Below are positions 25,247-34,276 of a stretch of 41,232 bases of DNA, piece by piece. The translations under genes and the position numbers were made by a program. Where the stretch lies: contig LJZR01000029.1 of assembly GCA_001314865.1 (NCBI GenBank), forward strand, positions 31,364 through 72,595. Direction: 5' to 3'. The stretch is from Phormidesmis priestleyi Ana. Lineage in GTDB: Bacteria; Cyanobacteriota; Cyanobacteriia; Phormidesmidales; Phormidesmidaceae. Below the pieces are notes generated by a model. It made no database searches and was not told where the DNA came from. It saw only the letters and a list, made by a program, of their open reading frames with translations. Numbering within the stretch: position 1 is the first letter of the stretch; each line of letters begins with the position of its first letter.

Positions 25247-27061
25247 ATGAGATCTCTATTTCACGCACTCTCTAACTTATTTCGGCGACTTCTGCGACTG
25301 CCAGGGCGTTCGAGCGATTTATCTGAGCGCGATCGCCTCGCCGCCCGCTCTCGAAATCCCCCCCATTTTCAACCCGATCTGCAACCCGATCTGCAACCCG
25401 ATCACGACTACGGGCAAGCGTTTGATGACCGAGTCTCAGCCCCTTTGCGTCGATTGGTCTATCAGGCAACCTACGAACTGCCGCAAAAAAAACGCACACA
25501 TGCCGCCCAAGTCGGCGCCCTATTTCGTCAAAAAGACCGCTCATTTTCCTACGAAAAATATAATTTCACCAAGCTCATCGACTTACTAGAAGCCGTGCCG
25601 GATTTGGTGCAGATGGAGCGCATTGAACCCGATCCGAGCAAACCGGGCGCCGCCCCTGTTTACTATGTGCGTCCGGCCACCGACACTCGTAAGCTTTTGA
25701 CCACCACGCTAGCGAGCTACAACAGTGCAGACGGCTGGGTTCACCTAGATAGCTTATACGAGGCCCTCACCCGTCAAAATCCCTCATTCTCTACTCAGCG
25801 CTATGGCTTTAGCGACTTTAAAGCCTTTATTCAAAGTAGATCGGATCTCGTTGAGTTCAAAGCCGATAGTCCTAGCTATGTCCGGCTCAATCCGAGTCGG
25901 GAGCGGCGGTTGATTGCTAGGCCCAAGCGGATCGTGCCAAGAAAGCCCGCAGCTGGTAACGGTAGCAATCCAAGCAGCAATCCAACTTTAAGTCGGCCAG
26001 CTGATCTAAAAATTGAATCGCTCTCCAAAGCGGCAGGCATTTCGATGGAGATGCTGAACCAAAAGGTGAGCGAGCTAGCCGCGATCGCCCTGCCTGAAAA
26101 TTGGTACTTTGGCCCCCAGCCCCCCGCTGACTTTGCCTATCCCATTCTCAAAAGCTACCTGCGCTATACCTTTATTCGTCTACAGCACGAAGGTAAGGTT
26201 CTGAGCAGCGACAACAACCAATACAAATCCTTTAATACAGGTCTGCTCGACACGTTGCTGCGCCCTATTTATGCGCTGCTCACTCGGCCCGCTAGCGACC
26301 TGCCCAACCGCCAGTGGAATCTAGTCTTCTGCATCGCAGGCGCAGGCTTTGCAGGTAAAAAGCTGGTTGCTCAGTTTCCCCGACTGCCCGCCGCTGCAAA
26401 CTATTTTGAGCAGGCCGATCAAGCCTTTTATTATCTAGCCGCTGGCGCTCCGCAAGTAGACTGGCAGCATGTTGTAAAAGACAATATGGCGCGCCTCCCC
26501 CTGGTCTTTTTAGAACAGTACGCCCCTGCTGGCTTTACGCCGCAGAGTACTCAAGGGCTGACCACGCCCGAGTTTTTTGACTACAAAAGAGCCTTTGTTG
26601 CAGCCCTAGAGGCTGACCCAGCAGGCTATCGCACCATTGTTAATAAGCTAGAAGAAGCCTTAGATCGCACCTTGAAACGAACGCAGATAAACTACAAAAC
26701 GGCTGTCCCTACTTATTATCCCAAACTCAATAGCATCGATTTGCTGTTGCCCTTGTGCCTAGTCAATGAAAGCACCGTAGACCTCGCCCTTGTCGTCAGG
26801 CGTGAGCCCTCAGGTAAATACATTGGCCACACCATATTGACGATGCGGCAGGCTTACAACAACGCTCGACTCATTTGCAAACTCGATGAACACTGGCTCA
26901 CCCGCTCAATGGCGTTGAGTCAGGCGTTTGATGAGGACGAAGAAGAGGATGAAGATGCTGCCGAGGATGCTGCTGAAGATACTGGCGAAGATAATGCTTA
27001 TGACAGTGAAATCGTGAAAACTGGGCTCTCAAGTATTGAAACGCTGAGAATTGATGTTTGA
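25247..27061 (+). CDS. Two LOTUS/OST-HTH-like domains plus DUF3825-like domain
   Basis: Seen: 604 residues. After a basic amphipathic start and a 12-bp repeat region (QPDLQPDLQPD), residues about 55-137 form a winged-helix-like unit. Its end, DRSFSYEKYNFTKLIDLLEAVPDLV...VYYVRP, fits the OST-HTH/LOTUS profile. A second unit, DGWVHLDSLYEALTRQNPSF to YVRLNP (about 155-222), repeats the pattern. The rest (about 255-560) resembles DUF3825: PENWYFGPQPPADFAYPIL, SSDNNQYKSFNTGLLDTLL, RQWNLVFCIAGAGFAGKK. An acidic Glu/Asp/Ala repeat (about 26936-26995) lies near the C-terminus. LOTUS domains bind RNA or RNA helicases, so an RNA-related role is likely (inference). No catalytic motif was recognised. Domain calls are by eye. 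Confidence 0.75.
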   Translation: MRSLFHALSNLFRRLLRLPGRSSDLSERDRLAARSRNPPHFQPDLQPDLQPDHDYGQAFDDRVSAPLRRLVYQATYELPQKKRTHAAQVGALFRQKDRSFSYEKYNFTKLIDLLEAVPDLVQMERIEPDPSKPGAAPVYYVRPATDTRKLLTTTLASYNSADGWVHLDSLYEALTRQNPSFSTQRYGFSDFKAFIQSRSDLVEFKADSPSYVRLNPSRERRLIARPKRIVPRKPAAGNGSNPSSNPTLSRPADLKIESLSKAAGISMEMLNQKVSELAAIALPENWYFGPQPPADFAYPILKSYLRYTFIRLQHEGKVLSSDNNQYKSFNTGLLDTLLRPIYALLTRPASDLPNRQWNLVFCIAGAGFAGKKLVAQFPRLPAAANYFEQADQAFYYLAAGAPQVDWQHVVKDNMARLPLVFLEQYAPAGFTPQSTQGLTTPEFFDYKRAFVAALEADPAGYRTIVNKLEEALDRTLKRTQINYKTAVPTYYPKLNSIDLLLPLCLVNESTVDLALVVRREPSGKYIGHTILTMRQAYNNARLICKLDEHWLTRSMALSQAFDEDEEEDEDAAEDAAEDTGEDNAYDSEIVKTGLSSIETLRIDV

Positions 27062-27101
27062 TTCACTGTATTTTTGAGCAACTATGCTTGAAGTCAGTAT
27101 C

Positions 27102-27130
27102 CTATGAGGCTTTGTAGTTTAGCCTGATAG
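27102..27130. terminator. Weak hairpin between convergent genes
   Basis: CTATGAGGCT and AGCCTGATAG form a 9-bp stem with one G-G mismatch between the convergent LOTUS and ddl genes. There is no T-tract on either side. Confidence 0.3.
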
Positions 27131-27149
27131 CTAGCCAAATAGACGATGA

Positions 27150-28220
27150 CTATGCGCTTCTTTCTAATCCTAGCTGAATGAGCTGATCTACCAGGTCAGG
27201 TAAGTCAATACCCGAGGCTTGCCACATCATAGGGTACATACTGGTAGCGGTGAATCCAGGCATGGTATTGATTTCGTTGATGAGGACTTCGCCCGTTTCT
27301 TCAACGTAAAAGAAGTCAACACGGGAGATGCCTGCACCGTCAATGGCTCGGAAGGCTTGAATGGACATTTCTTGAATGCGATCGCGCACATCATCCGGCA
27401 CGGGCGCTGGAATCAGGTGTTGAGAGCTGCCATCCGTGTATTTGGCCTCATAGTCATAAAACTCGCTGTTGAACTTCGTTTCACCCAGTACTGACGCCTG
27501 AGGATTATCATTGCCCAAAATAGAGCACTCCACTTCGCGCGCTACGACGGCAGCTTCTACAATGACGCGGCGATCATAGCTAGCGGCGCTGTCTAAAGCG
27601 GCCTCTAGCTCCCGCCGATTAGACGCCTTCGCAATGCCAACCGATGAGCCCAAATTGGCCGGTTTTACAAAACAGGGATAGCCTAGTTCAGCTTCAATGT
27701 CGTCACAGAGTTTGGGGAAAATGCAGGGGTTGGAGTAGATTTGCGATCGCGACACCCCGCAATACTTCACCTGCGGCAACCCAATCTGAGCAAAGGCGCT
27801 TTTCATCGCGAGCTTATCCATGCCCAGCGAAGACCCCAACACACCGCAGCCTACATAGGGCATTTTTAGCACTTCAAACAGCCCTTGAATGGTGCCATCT
27901 TCACCATTAGGGCCATGTAAAACCGGAAACCAAATATCCACAGAGTCCAAATCAGATAAATTAGGCAATCGTTGGCTCAACCGTGCTGATGCAGCTAAGG
28001 TCGTCGCGCTAGCATCCTCCACCAAGGGCTGCCCAGAATCAAGCACCTGCTGTGCAGTAGGGCCGCTAATCCAGCTACCGTCTTTGCAAATATGCACAGG
28101 GACAACCTCATACTTAGTCGCGTTGTCACCGATAGTCAGCGCTTTCGCGATCGCCCCGGCCGACCGAATCGAAACTTCATGCTCTCCTGAGCATCCACCA
28201 AACAGCAAGCCTACCCGCAT
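27150..28220 (-). CDS. ddl: D-alanine--D-alanine ligase
   Basis: Makes the D-Ala-D-Ala dipeptide for peptidoglycan precursors in the cytoplasm. Seen: [20 protein letters not shown] at the start, the central [18 protein letters not shown] loop with ATP-grasp lysine, [17 protein letters not shown], and the C-terminal metal/ADP site [19 protein letters not shown] ending in [14 protein letters not shown]. 356 residues, normal. It is convergent with the LOTUS-DUF3825 gene. Upstream, on the same strand, a terminator at 28312-28355 separates it from any transcript further upstream, so ddl must use a promoter between about 28220 and 28312. Confidence 0.98.
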   Translation of the reverse strand: MRVGLLFGGCSGEHEVSIRSAGAIAKALTIGDNATKYEVVPVHICKDGSWISGPTAQQVLDSGQPLVEDASATTLAASARLSQRLPNLSDLDSVDIWFPVLHGPNGEDGTIQGLFEVLKMPYVGCGVLGSSLGMDKLAMKSAFAQIGLPQVKYCGVSRSQIYSNPCIFPKLCDDIEAELGYPCFVKPANLGSSVGIAKASNRRELEAALDSAASYDRRVIVEAAVVAREVECSILGNDNPQASVLGETKFNSEFYDYEAKYTDGSSQHLIPAPVPDDVRDRIQEMSIQAFRAIDGAGISRVDFFYVEETGEVLINEINTMPGFTATSMYPMMWQASGIDLPDLVDQLIQLGLERSA

Positions 28221-28311
28221 AGCCCTTCGCTCCCTAGTCGTTTAACTAAGAAGACTATCATAGGCTCGCAGCCGGTAAGGCGCTAAAGAAAGCCAAGCAG
28301 GCAAAAAAGCC

Positions 28312-28440
28312 AAAAAAAAACGCCTGGGATTCGTCAAAAAATCTGAATCCAAGCGTTCGATCAGGGTGCATCTACCACCTAATTATTCCGAACAAGGCTC
28401 CCTCATCCGGGAGAAAAGATAAAAAGCGCCGCGAATATTC
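28312..28440 (-). ncRNA. Candidate small RNA with promoter, hairpins and rho-independent terminator
   Basis: Seen on the minus strand: a -10-like TATACT (28452-28447), then about 130 nt containing hairpin CTCCCGGATGAGGGAG (28413-28398), hairpin GGTGGTAGATGCACC (28379-28365) and a terminator. The terminator stem is CGCTTGGATTC / GAATCCCAGGCG (28355-28321, one bulge), followed by nine T. No open reading frame of note crosses it. The terminator cannot belong to ddl, which starts downstream at 28220, nor to a protein gene on this strand. No matching -35 box was clear. Family not recognised (not Yfr1-, 6S- or tmRNA-like). An alternative is a read-through guard for ddl. Confidence 0.5.
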
Positions 28441-28541
28441 AGCGAGAGTATAAAAACTGTTGTAGGTTGACTTCCCTTCTGAAATTTTCAGGTGATAATG
28501 AGCCGATCCATATTTTTAAACGCTCAGCCGTTTAATTCGTC

Positions 28542-28586
28542 TAAATAGCAGTTCAAATAGCAGTCCAAATAGCAGTCCAAATAGTA
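28542..28586. repeat. 12-bp tandem repeat upstream of the hypothetical gene
   Basis: AAATAGCAGTTC, AAATAGCAGTCC, AAATAGCAGTCC and AAATAGTAC run in tandem just before the GTG start at 28606. Confidence 0.85.
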
Positions 28587-28605
28587 CAAGAGTGATAACA
28601 ACGCC

Positions 28606-29190
28606 GTGAAATATTTCTTTTTATCTGATGGCTGGATGACCGGTCGCGTGTGGGAACTAGGCGGAGAGTGGGATGAACTCGGCAGACGCCGCAGACCACT
28701 GATAGAAAAGCTCACGATCAGCATTCAAGAAAACAACGAAACCCTCTGGCTCTTTCAAGTAGAAGAAGCCGTTTTGATGTTAGAAGTGATGCCTAAAACC
28801 TCAGTCCATCCGCCTGCAAGTTCGACCGCCCACCTAGCCGTCGGTCAGGTTGTCCTAAAAAGACTTCTCACCGCTGATCAGGCCATTGAGCGCTTGTGTC
28901 AACACCAGGCAACTCGCGCAGCAGCAGAGACTCCATCTGCAACTGAAGATGACCCGGAGGCTCATCTAAAGGCCCTTTCAGACGTAAGACAAATAAAAAT
29001 GGGACAAATAGAAACGGGACAAATAGACGCAAGGCAACAATCAGCTCAAAGTAGTGAGCCACCAAATGCCCCATACGCTGAATCGGCTCGCCATGTGCTC
29101 AACGATCTCAACGATTCAGCGTCGCCTTCCTTACAAATCGAAACTGCTGACGGCACGTTGAATCGCCGCGAGCGCACGGTTGTAACCTAA
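28606..29190 (+). CDS. Hypothetical protein overlapping tolC tail to tail
   Basis: Not recognised. Seen: 194 residues from a GTG start. The ordered N-terminal part (KYFFLSDGWMTGRVWELGGE, then LTISIQENNETLWLFQVEE and TAHLAVGQVVLKRLLT) resembles a small beta-rich domain. From about residue 105 the chain is polar and low in order, with a 15-bp in-frame repeat (MGQIETGQID). No signal peptide, membrane helix or cysteine cluster. Its last 60 bp overlap the 3' end of tolC on the opposite strand. The C-terminal extension into tolC may be a run-on: the tail has no family-like features. No strong ribosome binding site was seen. Confidence 0.65.
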   Translation: MKYFFLSDGWMTGRVWELGGEWDELGRRRRPLIEKLTISIQENNETLWLFQVEEAVLMLEVMPKTSVHPPASSTAHLAVGQVVLKRLLTADQAIERLCQHQATRAAAETPSATEDDPEAHLKALSDVRQIKMGQIETGQIDARQQSAQSSEPPNAPYAESARHVLNDLNDSASPSLQIETADGTLNRRERTVVT

Positions 29191-31134
29191 AATCGCCCTC
29201 ACACTGTTTACCTGCGCCTGCGTTAGCTCAGTTTGCGCCGAGAGCACATCAAGCTGAGTGCCAACCCCCGCCTGCAATCTCAGGTTAGCTAGGTTAAGGG
29301 CTTCTTCGGCCTGAGCCACCGCAACTCTGGAGGTCGCGATGTTTTCTTCGTTAGCTCGCAGATTAAAGAACGCTTCCTCAACGTCAAAACGAAACTGATC
29401 GGCATTTTCGCTGAACTGCTCTTCCGCCAACTGACCGGCAATTTCTTGCTGTCTGGCCTGAGCCCGAGCGGCCCCACCGTCAAACACTCGCATGTTGAAG
29501 CGAGCCCCAACGGTATAGCTATCATTAAATTCGCCTGTGTCTACCAGAGGGTTACTGCTGTCTAAAACACTTTGCAAATTATAAGTCGCAAACAAACTCA
29601 CCCGAGGCCGAATCGCGGATAGCGCAATCTGGCGTTGCTCCTCGCTCAATTCGGCCTGACGCAGTTGCTGCTCTAGCTCTGCCCGATTTTGCAGCGCGAG
29701 TACAATACTTTCTTCTAAGCTCAGTGGCCAAATGTCGGCCTTTGCTACTGGCGTCGCTTGCAGTCCGGCATTGGAAGGCAAGTTCAGCAATCTGGCAATA
29801 TCTCGACGCGCAATATCCTGATTAAATCTTGACTGCACCAACTCCTGCCGCGCATTGGCCAACTGTACATCGGCCCTCAGCACATCAAAGCGCGTACCCA
29901 CACCCACCTCTTGACGCAGCTCAGCATCTCGCAAATTACGCTCAGCCTCATTCACAAAAGACTCGTTAATGCGAATCTGCTCACCCGTTTCTTGCAGGGC
30001 GTAATACAGGTTAGCCGTGACTAGTCGTAACTGCTCTTGCTGCGCTTCAACTGCCAAAGCACGCACCTGCTGTTGTAACTCGGCAGCACGAATAGAGGAT
30101 TGCCGCTGACCACCTGTGATCAGGTCATAATCGACCTGTACAGTTCCTCCTAGCGTCGTTTGCGTCGTTTGCTCTAAGTCGCCCTGACGCTGTAAGTCAG
30201 TGCCGACGGTAACGGTAGGCAGTAGGGCGGCTCTGGCTTCAGCCACGGCAGCTTCGGCTTGCTCTAGCTGTAGCTGCGCAGACTGCAAGACTTGGTTATT
30301 TCGATAGGCCAAGTCAATTGCCTGCTCAAGGGTCACGACGGGGTTGCGCTCAATATCGACTTCTTCTACCGTTGTCGGTACATTGAGCGGATTGGGATCG
30401 GCAATTAGGCTGTCTGGAAAGCCGCCAATTTCAGGATTTCCTAAGGTATTTGAAGATGGATCTGGGGAGATGTCTGTCGGCAGCTCGCCGTCGGGAAAAT
30501 TGTCTGGGGTCTCAGGTGATCCCGCGCCAGGGACGACACCAGGGACGACAGGTGCCGCATCTATCAGGTCAGAATCTTCTGGATCTTCATCAGCGGTCTC
30601 GTCTGCGGGCGGAATGGTTTCTTCTAGGGTGGGCAAACCGTCTCCAGCGGGTGCATTTTGTTTTACCTGAGGCGTGGTAGGTTGTTCTGCCGCATCATTT
30701 TCTGCCGTATCATTTTCTGCGGCATCATCTAATTGCTGTGCAACCGGCACAGATTCGACCAATCGTCTAAAGTCCTCTAGCTCCATGGCTTGCTTCGTTG
30801 AAGAGGCATATTGAGAGTTATATTCCTGGGCGAGAGGCTGCCATGCTTGAGACTGCGGCATTTGAGAGAATGCGGGTGCTGGTGAGGTGGCTGTGACCTT
30901 TAGGACATTTAAGCCTTCTAAAAGGGAGCGATTGGGGGTACCCTGAGCGCTATTTAACAGATCGGCAAGTTTGCTGCTGGTGGGCCTTTGCTCAGCGAGG
31001 CTGGTAGCCTCTTGCTCAGCGGGTTGTGATGTCACGCTAGCTTCTGTAGAGGCAGCGTTTGCGGCACGGGATAGTGAAGATACCGAACCACTGAGGATCG
31101 CTAGGAGGAAAGCAGCAGATTTGAAATATCGCAT
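29131..31134 (-). CDS. tolC: TolC-family outer-membrane efflux protein
   Basis: Outer-membrane channel for type I secretion and drug/lipid efflux (HgdD-like in cyanobacteria). Seen: signal peptide MRYFKSAAFLLAILSGSVSS ending near AANAAS. A long Pro/Asp/Glu-rich linker (about 140-260, including a 15-bp repeat AENDTAENDAAE) follows. Then come two OEP repeats: TLEQAIDLAYRNNQVLQSA and PLSLEESIVLALQNRAELEQ, each continuing into coiled-coil and beta-strand (VTVGTDLQRQ, VSLFATYNLQ) segments. About 667 residues, longer than E. coli TolC because of the linker. The frame extends to a TTG at 31185, but ATG 31134 begins the signal peptide. The extreme 3' end overlaps the hypothetical gene. Confidence 0.95.
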   Translation of the reverse strand: MRYFKSAAFLLAILSGSVSSLSRAANAASTEASVTSQPAEQEATSLAEQRPTSSKLADLLNSAQGTPNRSLLEGLNVLKVTATSPAPAFSQMPQSQAWQPLAQEYNSQYASSTKQAMELEDFRRLVESVPVAQQLDDAAENDTAENDAAEQPTTPQVKQNAPAGDGLPTLEETIPPADETADEDPEDSDLIDAAPVVPGVVPGAGSPETPDNFPDGELPTDISPDPSSNTLGNPEIGGFPDSLIADPNPLNVPTTVEEVDIERNPVVTLEQAIDLAYRNNQVLQSAQLQLEQAEAAVAEARAALLPTVTVGTDLQRQGDLEQTTQTTLGGTVQVDYDLITGGQRQSSIRAAELQQQVRALAVEAQQEQLRLVTANLYYALQETGEQIRINESFVNEAERNLRDAELRQEVGVGTRFDVLRADVQLANARQELVQSRFNQDIARRDIARLLNLPSNAGLQATPVAKADIWPLSLEESIVLALQNRAELEQQLRQAELSEEQRQIALSAIRPRVSLFATYNLQSVLDSSNPLVDTGEFNDSYTVGARFNMRVFDGGAARAQARQQEIAGQLAEEQFSENADQFRFDVEEAFFNLRANEENIATSRVAVAQAEEALNLANLRLQAGVGTQLDVLSAQTELTQAQVNSVRAILGYNRALAAIQRAVSSFDL

Positions 31135-31762
31135 AGTGCTGAGGCTTCGGTAGACTTTAAAATTCAATGACGACGGTGGAACCAAAATAGGCGTTGAGCT
31201 TACTCTGGGAAGATCCGCTACTTATACATACGAGCCACTTATACATACGAGCTAACATATGACAGGCGACTGCACGACAGACAGTTGCACAACAACAGCT
31301 TCTGCGCAGCACGCGGGTTCAGTGGTAACTCTAATTGCGGCTCTAATGAGCCCTAATTTAATTAGCTCTAGTTAACTAGGACATAGCATTATTATCCGCC
31401 TTCACGAACCGTTTCCCGGATGAGACCGACAGAGAAGCCTGCTCGCTTCACAGTATTTACAAGGCTATTAAGGTCATAAGGTCAATTTTGCTCGATTTCA
31501 TTATGCCCGATAGGATTTCGCCTCTACAGGTTCTACCTTCGCAGCAGTATAAAGCTTCGTCGCACACCAATAATTGCATACCAACAATTGCATACCAACA
31601 ATTGCACACTAATTAATTACCAATTAATTACACATTAACTACACACTCATAATTAATTTCACCCTACAGGTCAGTCAGCATACAGGTCAGCTGGATGCTG
31701 ACTGAAATCTAACTGAAATCTAATAGAGACTAGATATGTGAGTCAGCTGGCTATAGGTTAAG
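31135..31762. other. Long spacer upstream of tolC with repeats and a possible promoter
   Basis: No gene is supported. On the minus strand TTGACC (31485-31480) with an 18-nt spacer to TGTAAA is a moderate promoter match that would give a leader of about 300 nt. That leader contains CTCATCCGGGA (31424-31414), the exact complement of 11 nt in the candidate sRNA. Also seen: duplicated ACTTATACATACGAG (about 31211-31250), AATTGCATACCAAC repeats (about 31570-31610), AATTAATTAC repeats, and ACAGGTCAG / AACTGAAATCT duplications (about 31665-31725). Confidence 0.5.
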
Positions 31763-33163
31763 TCAGTTGGCTAACGCATCTGTTAGACGAGTCGGCAAAG
31801 GAAAACTACGGGTACAAACAGAAGCTAAATCAGACAGTCCATCTATAGATAATACTAAACAGTTCAGTTTGTTTTCAAGATCTCTAACTGACATATCGTC
31901 TAAAAAGTAAGTTTCGAGGGCAGATTGGCTATCGCTTTGCTTAAGCATGAGCGAAGGGATCAATACGGCGTCGCCGAGGTCCTGCCCGCTCAGCTGTGAG
32001 GCAATGTCCTGACCCGTGAGCAGTCCTGTGACGGTGATTTCTTGGCCCCAGTATTCGCTGTTAATGGCAGCGATATGGACGGTGAGTCCGTTGATCTCGT
32101 TGAGCCTTGCGGCTAAGGGCGCAAAAGCGTGCTCTACTGCATTGCCGACAACCCAGGTATAGCAACGAGGGGGTGAAACCTCGGCAGGTAAAGTTTGGGC
32201 AATTTCGTCAAATTCTTTTAAAAACAGGCGAATTGAGCCGACGCCGTTACCGATTTGAGGGTATGACTCGTAGTGATGCTCAGGCGGTAGTGGCTGACGT
32301 CCGATTAAAAACCATTCGTCGGCCAACCAGGCGAACGTAGTGCCCAACTGAGCTTGAAACTCGGTTTGAAGTGCCTGCACCTGGTCGATAACTTCTTGAG
32401 CCTTGGTGGGTGTGACGGGTACTAACTCGTCTTGATCTGGCCGAAAACGGGTGAGCCCGACGGGGACTACCGCTGCCGAGGCGACGGCAGGCACATCGCC
32501 CGTATGGAATCGAGCAAGATCTCGTAATGTGCGCTCTAAATGGGGGCCGTCGTTGATGCCGGGGCAGACCACGACTTGGGCGTGAATTTGCAAGCGGTGT
32601 GCTTGAAACCAGGCTAAATGGTCAAGAATTTTAGCCGCGCGGTCGTTTTTGAGTAGGCGCGATCGCACCTCTCCTTCAGTGGCATGTACCGACACATACA
32701 AAGGCGACAGCCGCAGCCGCGCAATCCGCTCCCACTCTGCCGGGGGAATGTTCGTGAGGGTTAAATAGCTGCCGTACAAAAAGCTCAGTCGGTAGTCGTC
32801 GTCTTTAAGGTAGAGCGTTTCCCTTTTACCGGGCGGCTGCTGGTCAATAAAGCAAAAGGGGCAACGGTTTACGCATTGAATCAGGCCGTCGAACAAAGCG
32901 GTTTCAAACTCTAAACCCAGCTCTTCGTCATAGTCTTTTTCAATTTCTATGCGGTGCGTAATGCCTTTGGTATCGAGCACTTCAAGGGCGAGTTCTTCAT
33001 CGGAGCACAAAAAACGGTAGTCAATGAGGTCTCTGGGGCGCTCTCCGTTTACCGACACTAGGCGATCGCCTGCCTCAAACCCGATTTCCTCAGCGATAGA
33101 ACCGGGCTCCACGCGGGTGATCAGCGCAGGTGAAATGGTCGTAGTTTTGGTAGGAGAGGACAT
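31763..33163 (-). CDS. TIGR03279-type PDZ / radical-SAM-like / DUF512 protein
   Basis: Cyanobacterial-conserved putative FeS oxidoreductase of unknown substrate. Seen: PDZ-like N-terminus (about 10-70, VEPGSIAEEIGFEAGDRLVS), then cysteine motif CVNRCPFCFIDQ (C97, C101, C104, spacing CX3CX2C as in radical-SAM enzymes). KDDDYRLSFLYGSYLTLTN and YVSVHATEGEVRSRLL follow, with a C-terminal DUF512 domain (DEWFLIGRQPLPPEHHYESY). 466 residues, the expected size. No signal peptide. It is followed downstream on the same strand by a long spacer and tolC, so it is probably transcribed on its own. Confidence 0.94.
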   Translation of the reverse strand: MSSPTKTTTISPALITRVEPGSIAEEIGFEAGDRLVSVNGERPRDLIDYRFLCSDEELALEVLDTKGITHRIEIEKDYDEELGLEFETALFDGLIQCVNRCPFCFIDQQPPGKRETLYLKDDDYRLSFLYGSYLTLTNIPPAEWERIARLRLSPLYVSVHATEGEVRSRLLKNDRAAKILDHLAWFQAHRLQIHAQVVVCPGINDGPHLERTLRDLARFHTGDVPAVASAAVVPVGLTRFRPDQDELVPVTPTKAQEVIDQVQALQTEFQAQLGTTFAWLADEWFLIGRQPLPPEHHYESYPQIGNGVGSIRLFLKEFDEIAQTLPAEVSPPRCYTWVVGNAVEHAFAPLAARLNEINGLTVHIAAINSEYWGQEITVTGLLTGQDIASQLSGQDLGDAVLIPSLMLKQSDSQSALETYFLDDMSVRDLENKLNCLVLSIDGLSDLASVCTRSFPLPTRLTDALAN

Positions 33164-33298
33164 TGAGTGCGCAGTTGTGATCAGCGAAAAATAGGGCTTT
33201 GCTCATTATCGCGTAAGTTCAGAGAAAAGCGCGCTCAACGCATTCTTAACGCGATTCTCAAAGCAATTCTCAAAGCGATTCTCAACGGATATTAAGCC

Positions 33299-34276
33299 TC
33301 ACACATTCTCTAGTATGTCTAAGGCGATCGCACCCAAAATGACCGCACCAAAGGCCAGCCGATACCACACAAAAACCCAGGTGCTATGGTTTTTAAGAAA
33401 CTCAATCAGCCAAGCGATCGCCAAATAAGACGACACGACCGCCGCTAGCAACCCGCCCATCAAAGGAACCAAGCCCACCGCACTGTCTGCGCCTACTACA
33501 TCGGTTAAAGACACTAGCCCTGATAGCAAAATGGCAGGCATCCCCAGCAAAAAGGAAAATCTAGCCGCACTCTCCCGCTTGAGCCCCGAAAAGAGTCCTG
33601 CCGTCAGCGTAGACCCCGATCGGGATACGCCAGGAATTAAGGCCAGTGCCTGAGCCAACCCTACAATCACACCGTCGTTTAGACCCAGCTTAGAAAAGTC
33701 GCGTTTGCGCCTACCGACTTTTTCGGCAATGCCCAGCAAGATGGCCATGACGATGGATGTAATCGCGATCGCCGCCGTAGAACGGACTACCGAGCTGTCA
33801 TAGCCCGGAACAAAGAGCTTAATAAATAACCCCATCACCACAATCGGCAAAGTTCCCAGCAAAATGCCGAGCCCCAAACGAAACTCAGGCGTACTGAAGC
33901 GGCCATGAGTCGCGGCCTTGAGAAAGTTCATCGTCACTGAAGACAGGTCGCTCCAAAAATACCAAAGAATGGCGGCGACGCTACCCAACTGGATAACCGC
34001 TGTAAACGAAACGCCTGGATCGCCCCAGCCCAGCATTACCGGCACTACTTTGACATGAGCCGTACTGCTAATGGGCAAAAATTCAGTCAGCCCCTGGACA
34101 AGCCCGATTACCACTGCATGAAACAGCGTCATGGTCTGAGCAGTGGCCTGAGCAGTGGCCTCAGCACTGGCCTGAAGATTGGCCTGAAGATTGGCCTGAA
34201 GATTGGCCTGAAGATTGGCCTGAGCACCAGAAAAACCTGCCCCCACAGCTTGGGCGATCGCAATATCTATCAACAT
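33299..34276 (-). CDS. uppP: Undecaprenyl-diphosphatase UppP/BacA
   Basis: Membrane phosphatase recycling undecaprenyl pyrophosphate to the carrier used by peptidoglycan and polysaccharide synthesis; also gives bacitracin resistance. Seen: motif GLVQGLTEFLPISSTAH with the catalytic Glu, the second motif GVSRSGSTLTAGLFSGLKRE, and about eight hydrophobic helices. The frame begins at TTG 34318. ATG 34276 (MLIDIAIAQAV) is preferred, although ATG 34132 (MTLFHAVVIGL) would give the minimal core. Between them lie four 12-bp units coding ANLQ and a SAEATAQATAQ run. Divergent from the DUF3120 gene. It supports the same lipid carrier used by the WecA-like enzyme. Confidence 0.96.
   Translation of the reverse strand: MLIDIAIAQAVGAGFSGAQANLQANLQANLQANLQASAEATAQATAQTMTLFHAVVIGLVQGLTEFLPISSTAHVKVVPVMLGWGDPGVSFTAVIQLGSVAAILWYFWSDLSSVTMNFLKAATHGRFSTPEFRLGLGILLGTLPIVVMGLFIKLFVPGYDSSVVRSTAAIAITSIVMAILLGIAEKVGRRKRDFSKLGLNDGVIVGLAQALALIPGVSRSGSTLTAGLFSGLKRESAARFSFLLGMPAILLSGLVSLTDVVGADSAVGLVPLMGGLLAAVVSSYLAIAWLIEFLKNHSTWVFVWYRLAFGAVILGAIALDILENV

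Noticed and set aside
28312-28440. Known RNA families (Yfr1, 6S RNA, SRP RNA, glutamine riboswitch)
   Set aside because: The conserved motifs of these families as I recall them were not found; kept as an unnamed candidate sRNA.
28467-28499. Plus-strand promoter TTGACT ... GATAAT for the hypothetical gene
   Set aside because: The spacing is 21 bp, too long for a standard sigma-70 promoter.
28524-28724. 66-residue minus-strand open frame
   Set aside because: It reads through a 12-bp tandem repeat (LDCYLDCYLNCYLD) and overlaps the start of a better-supported plus-strand gene.
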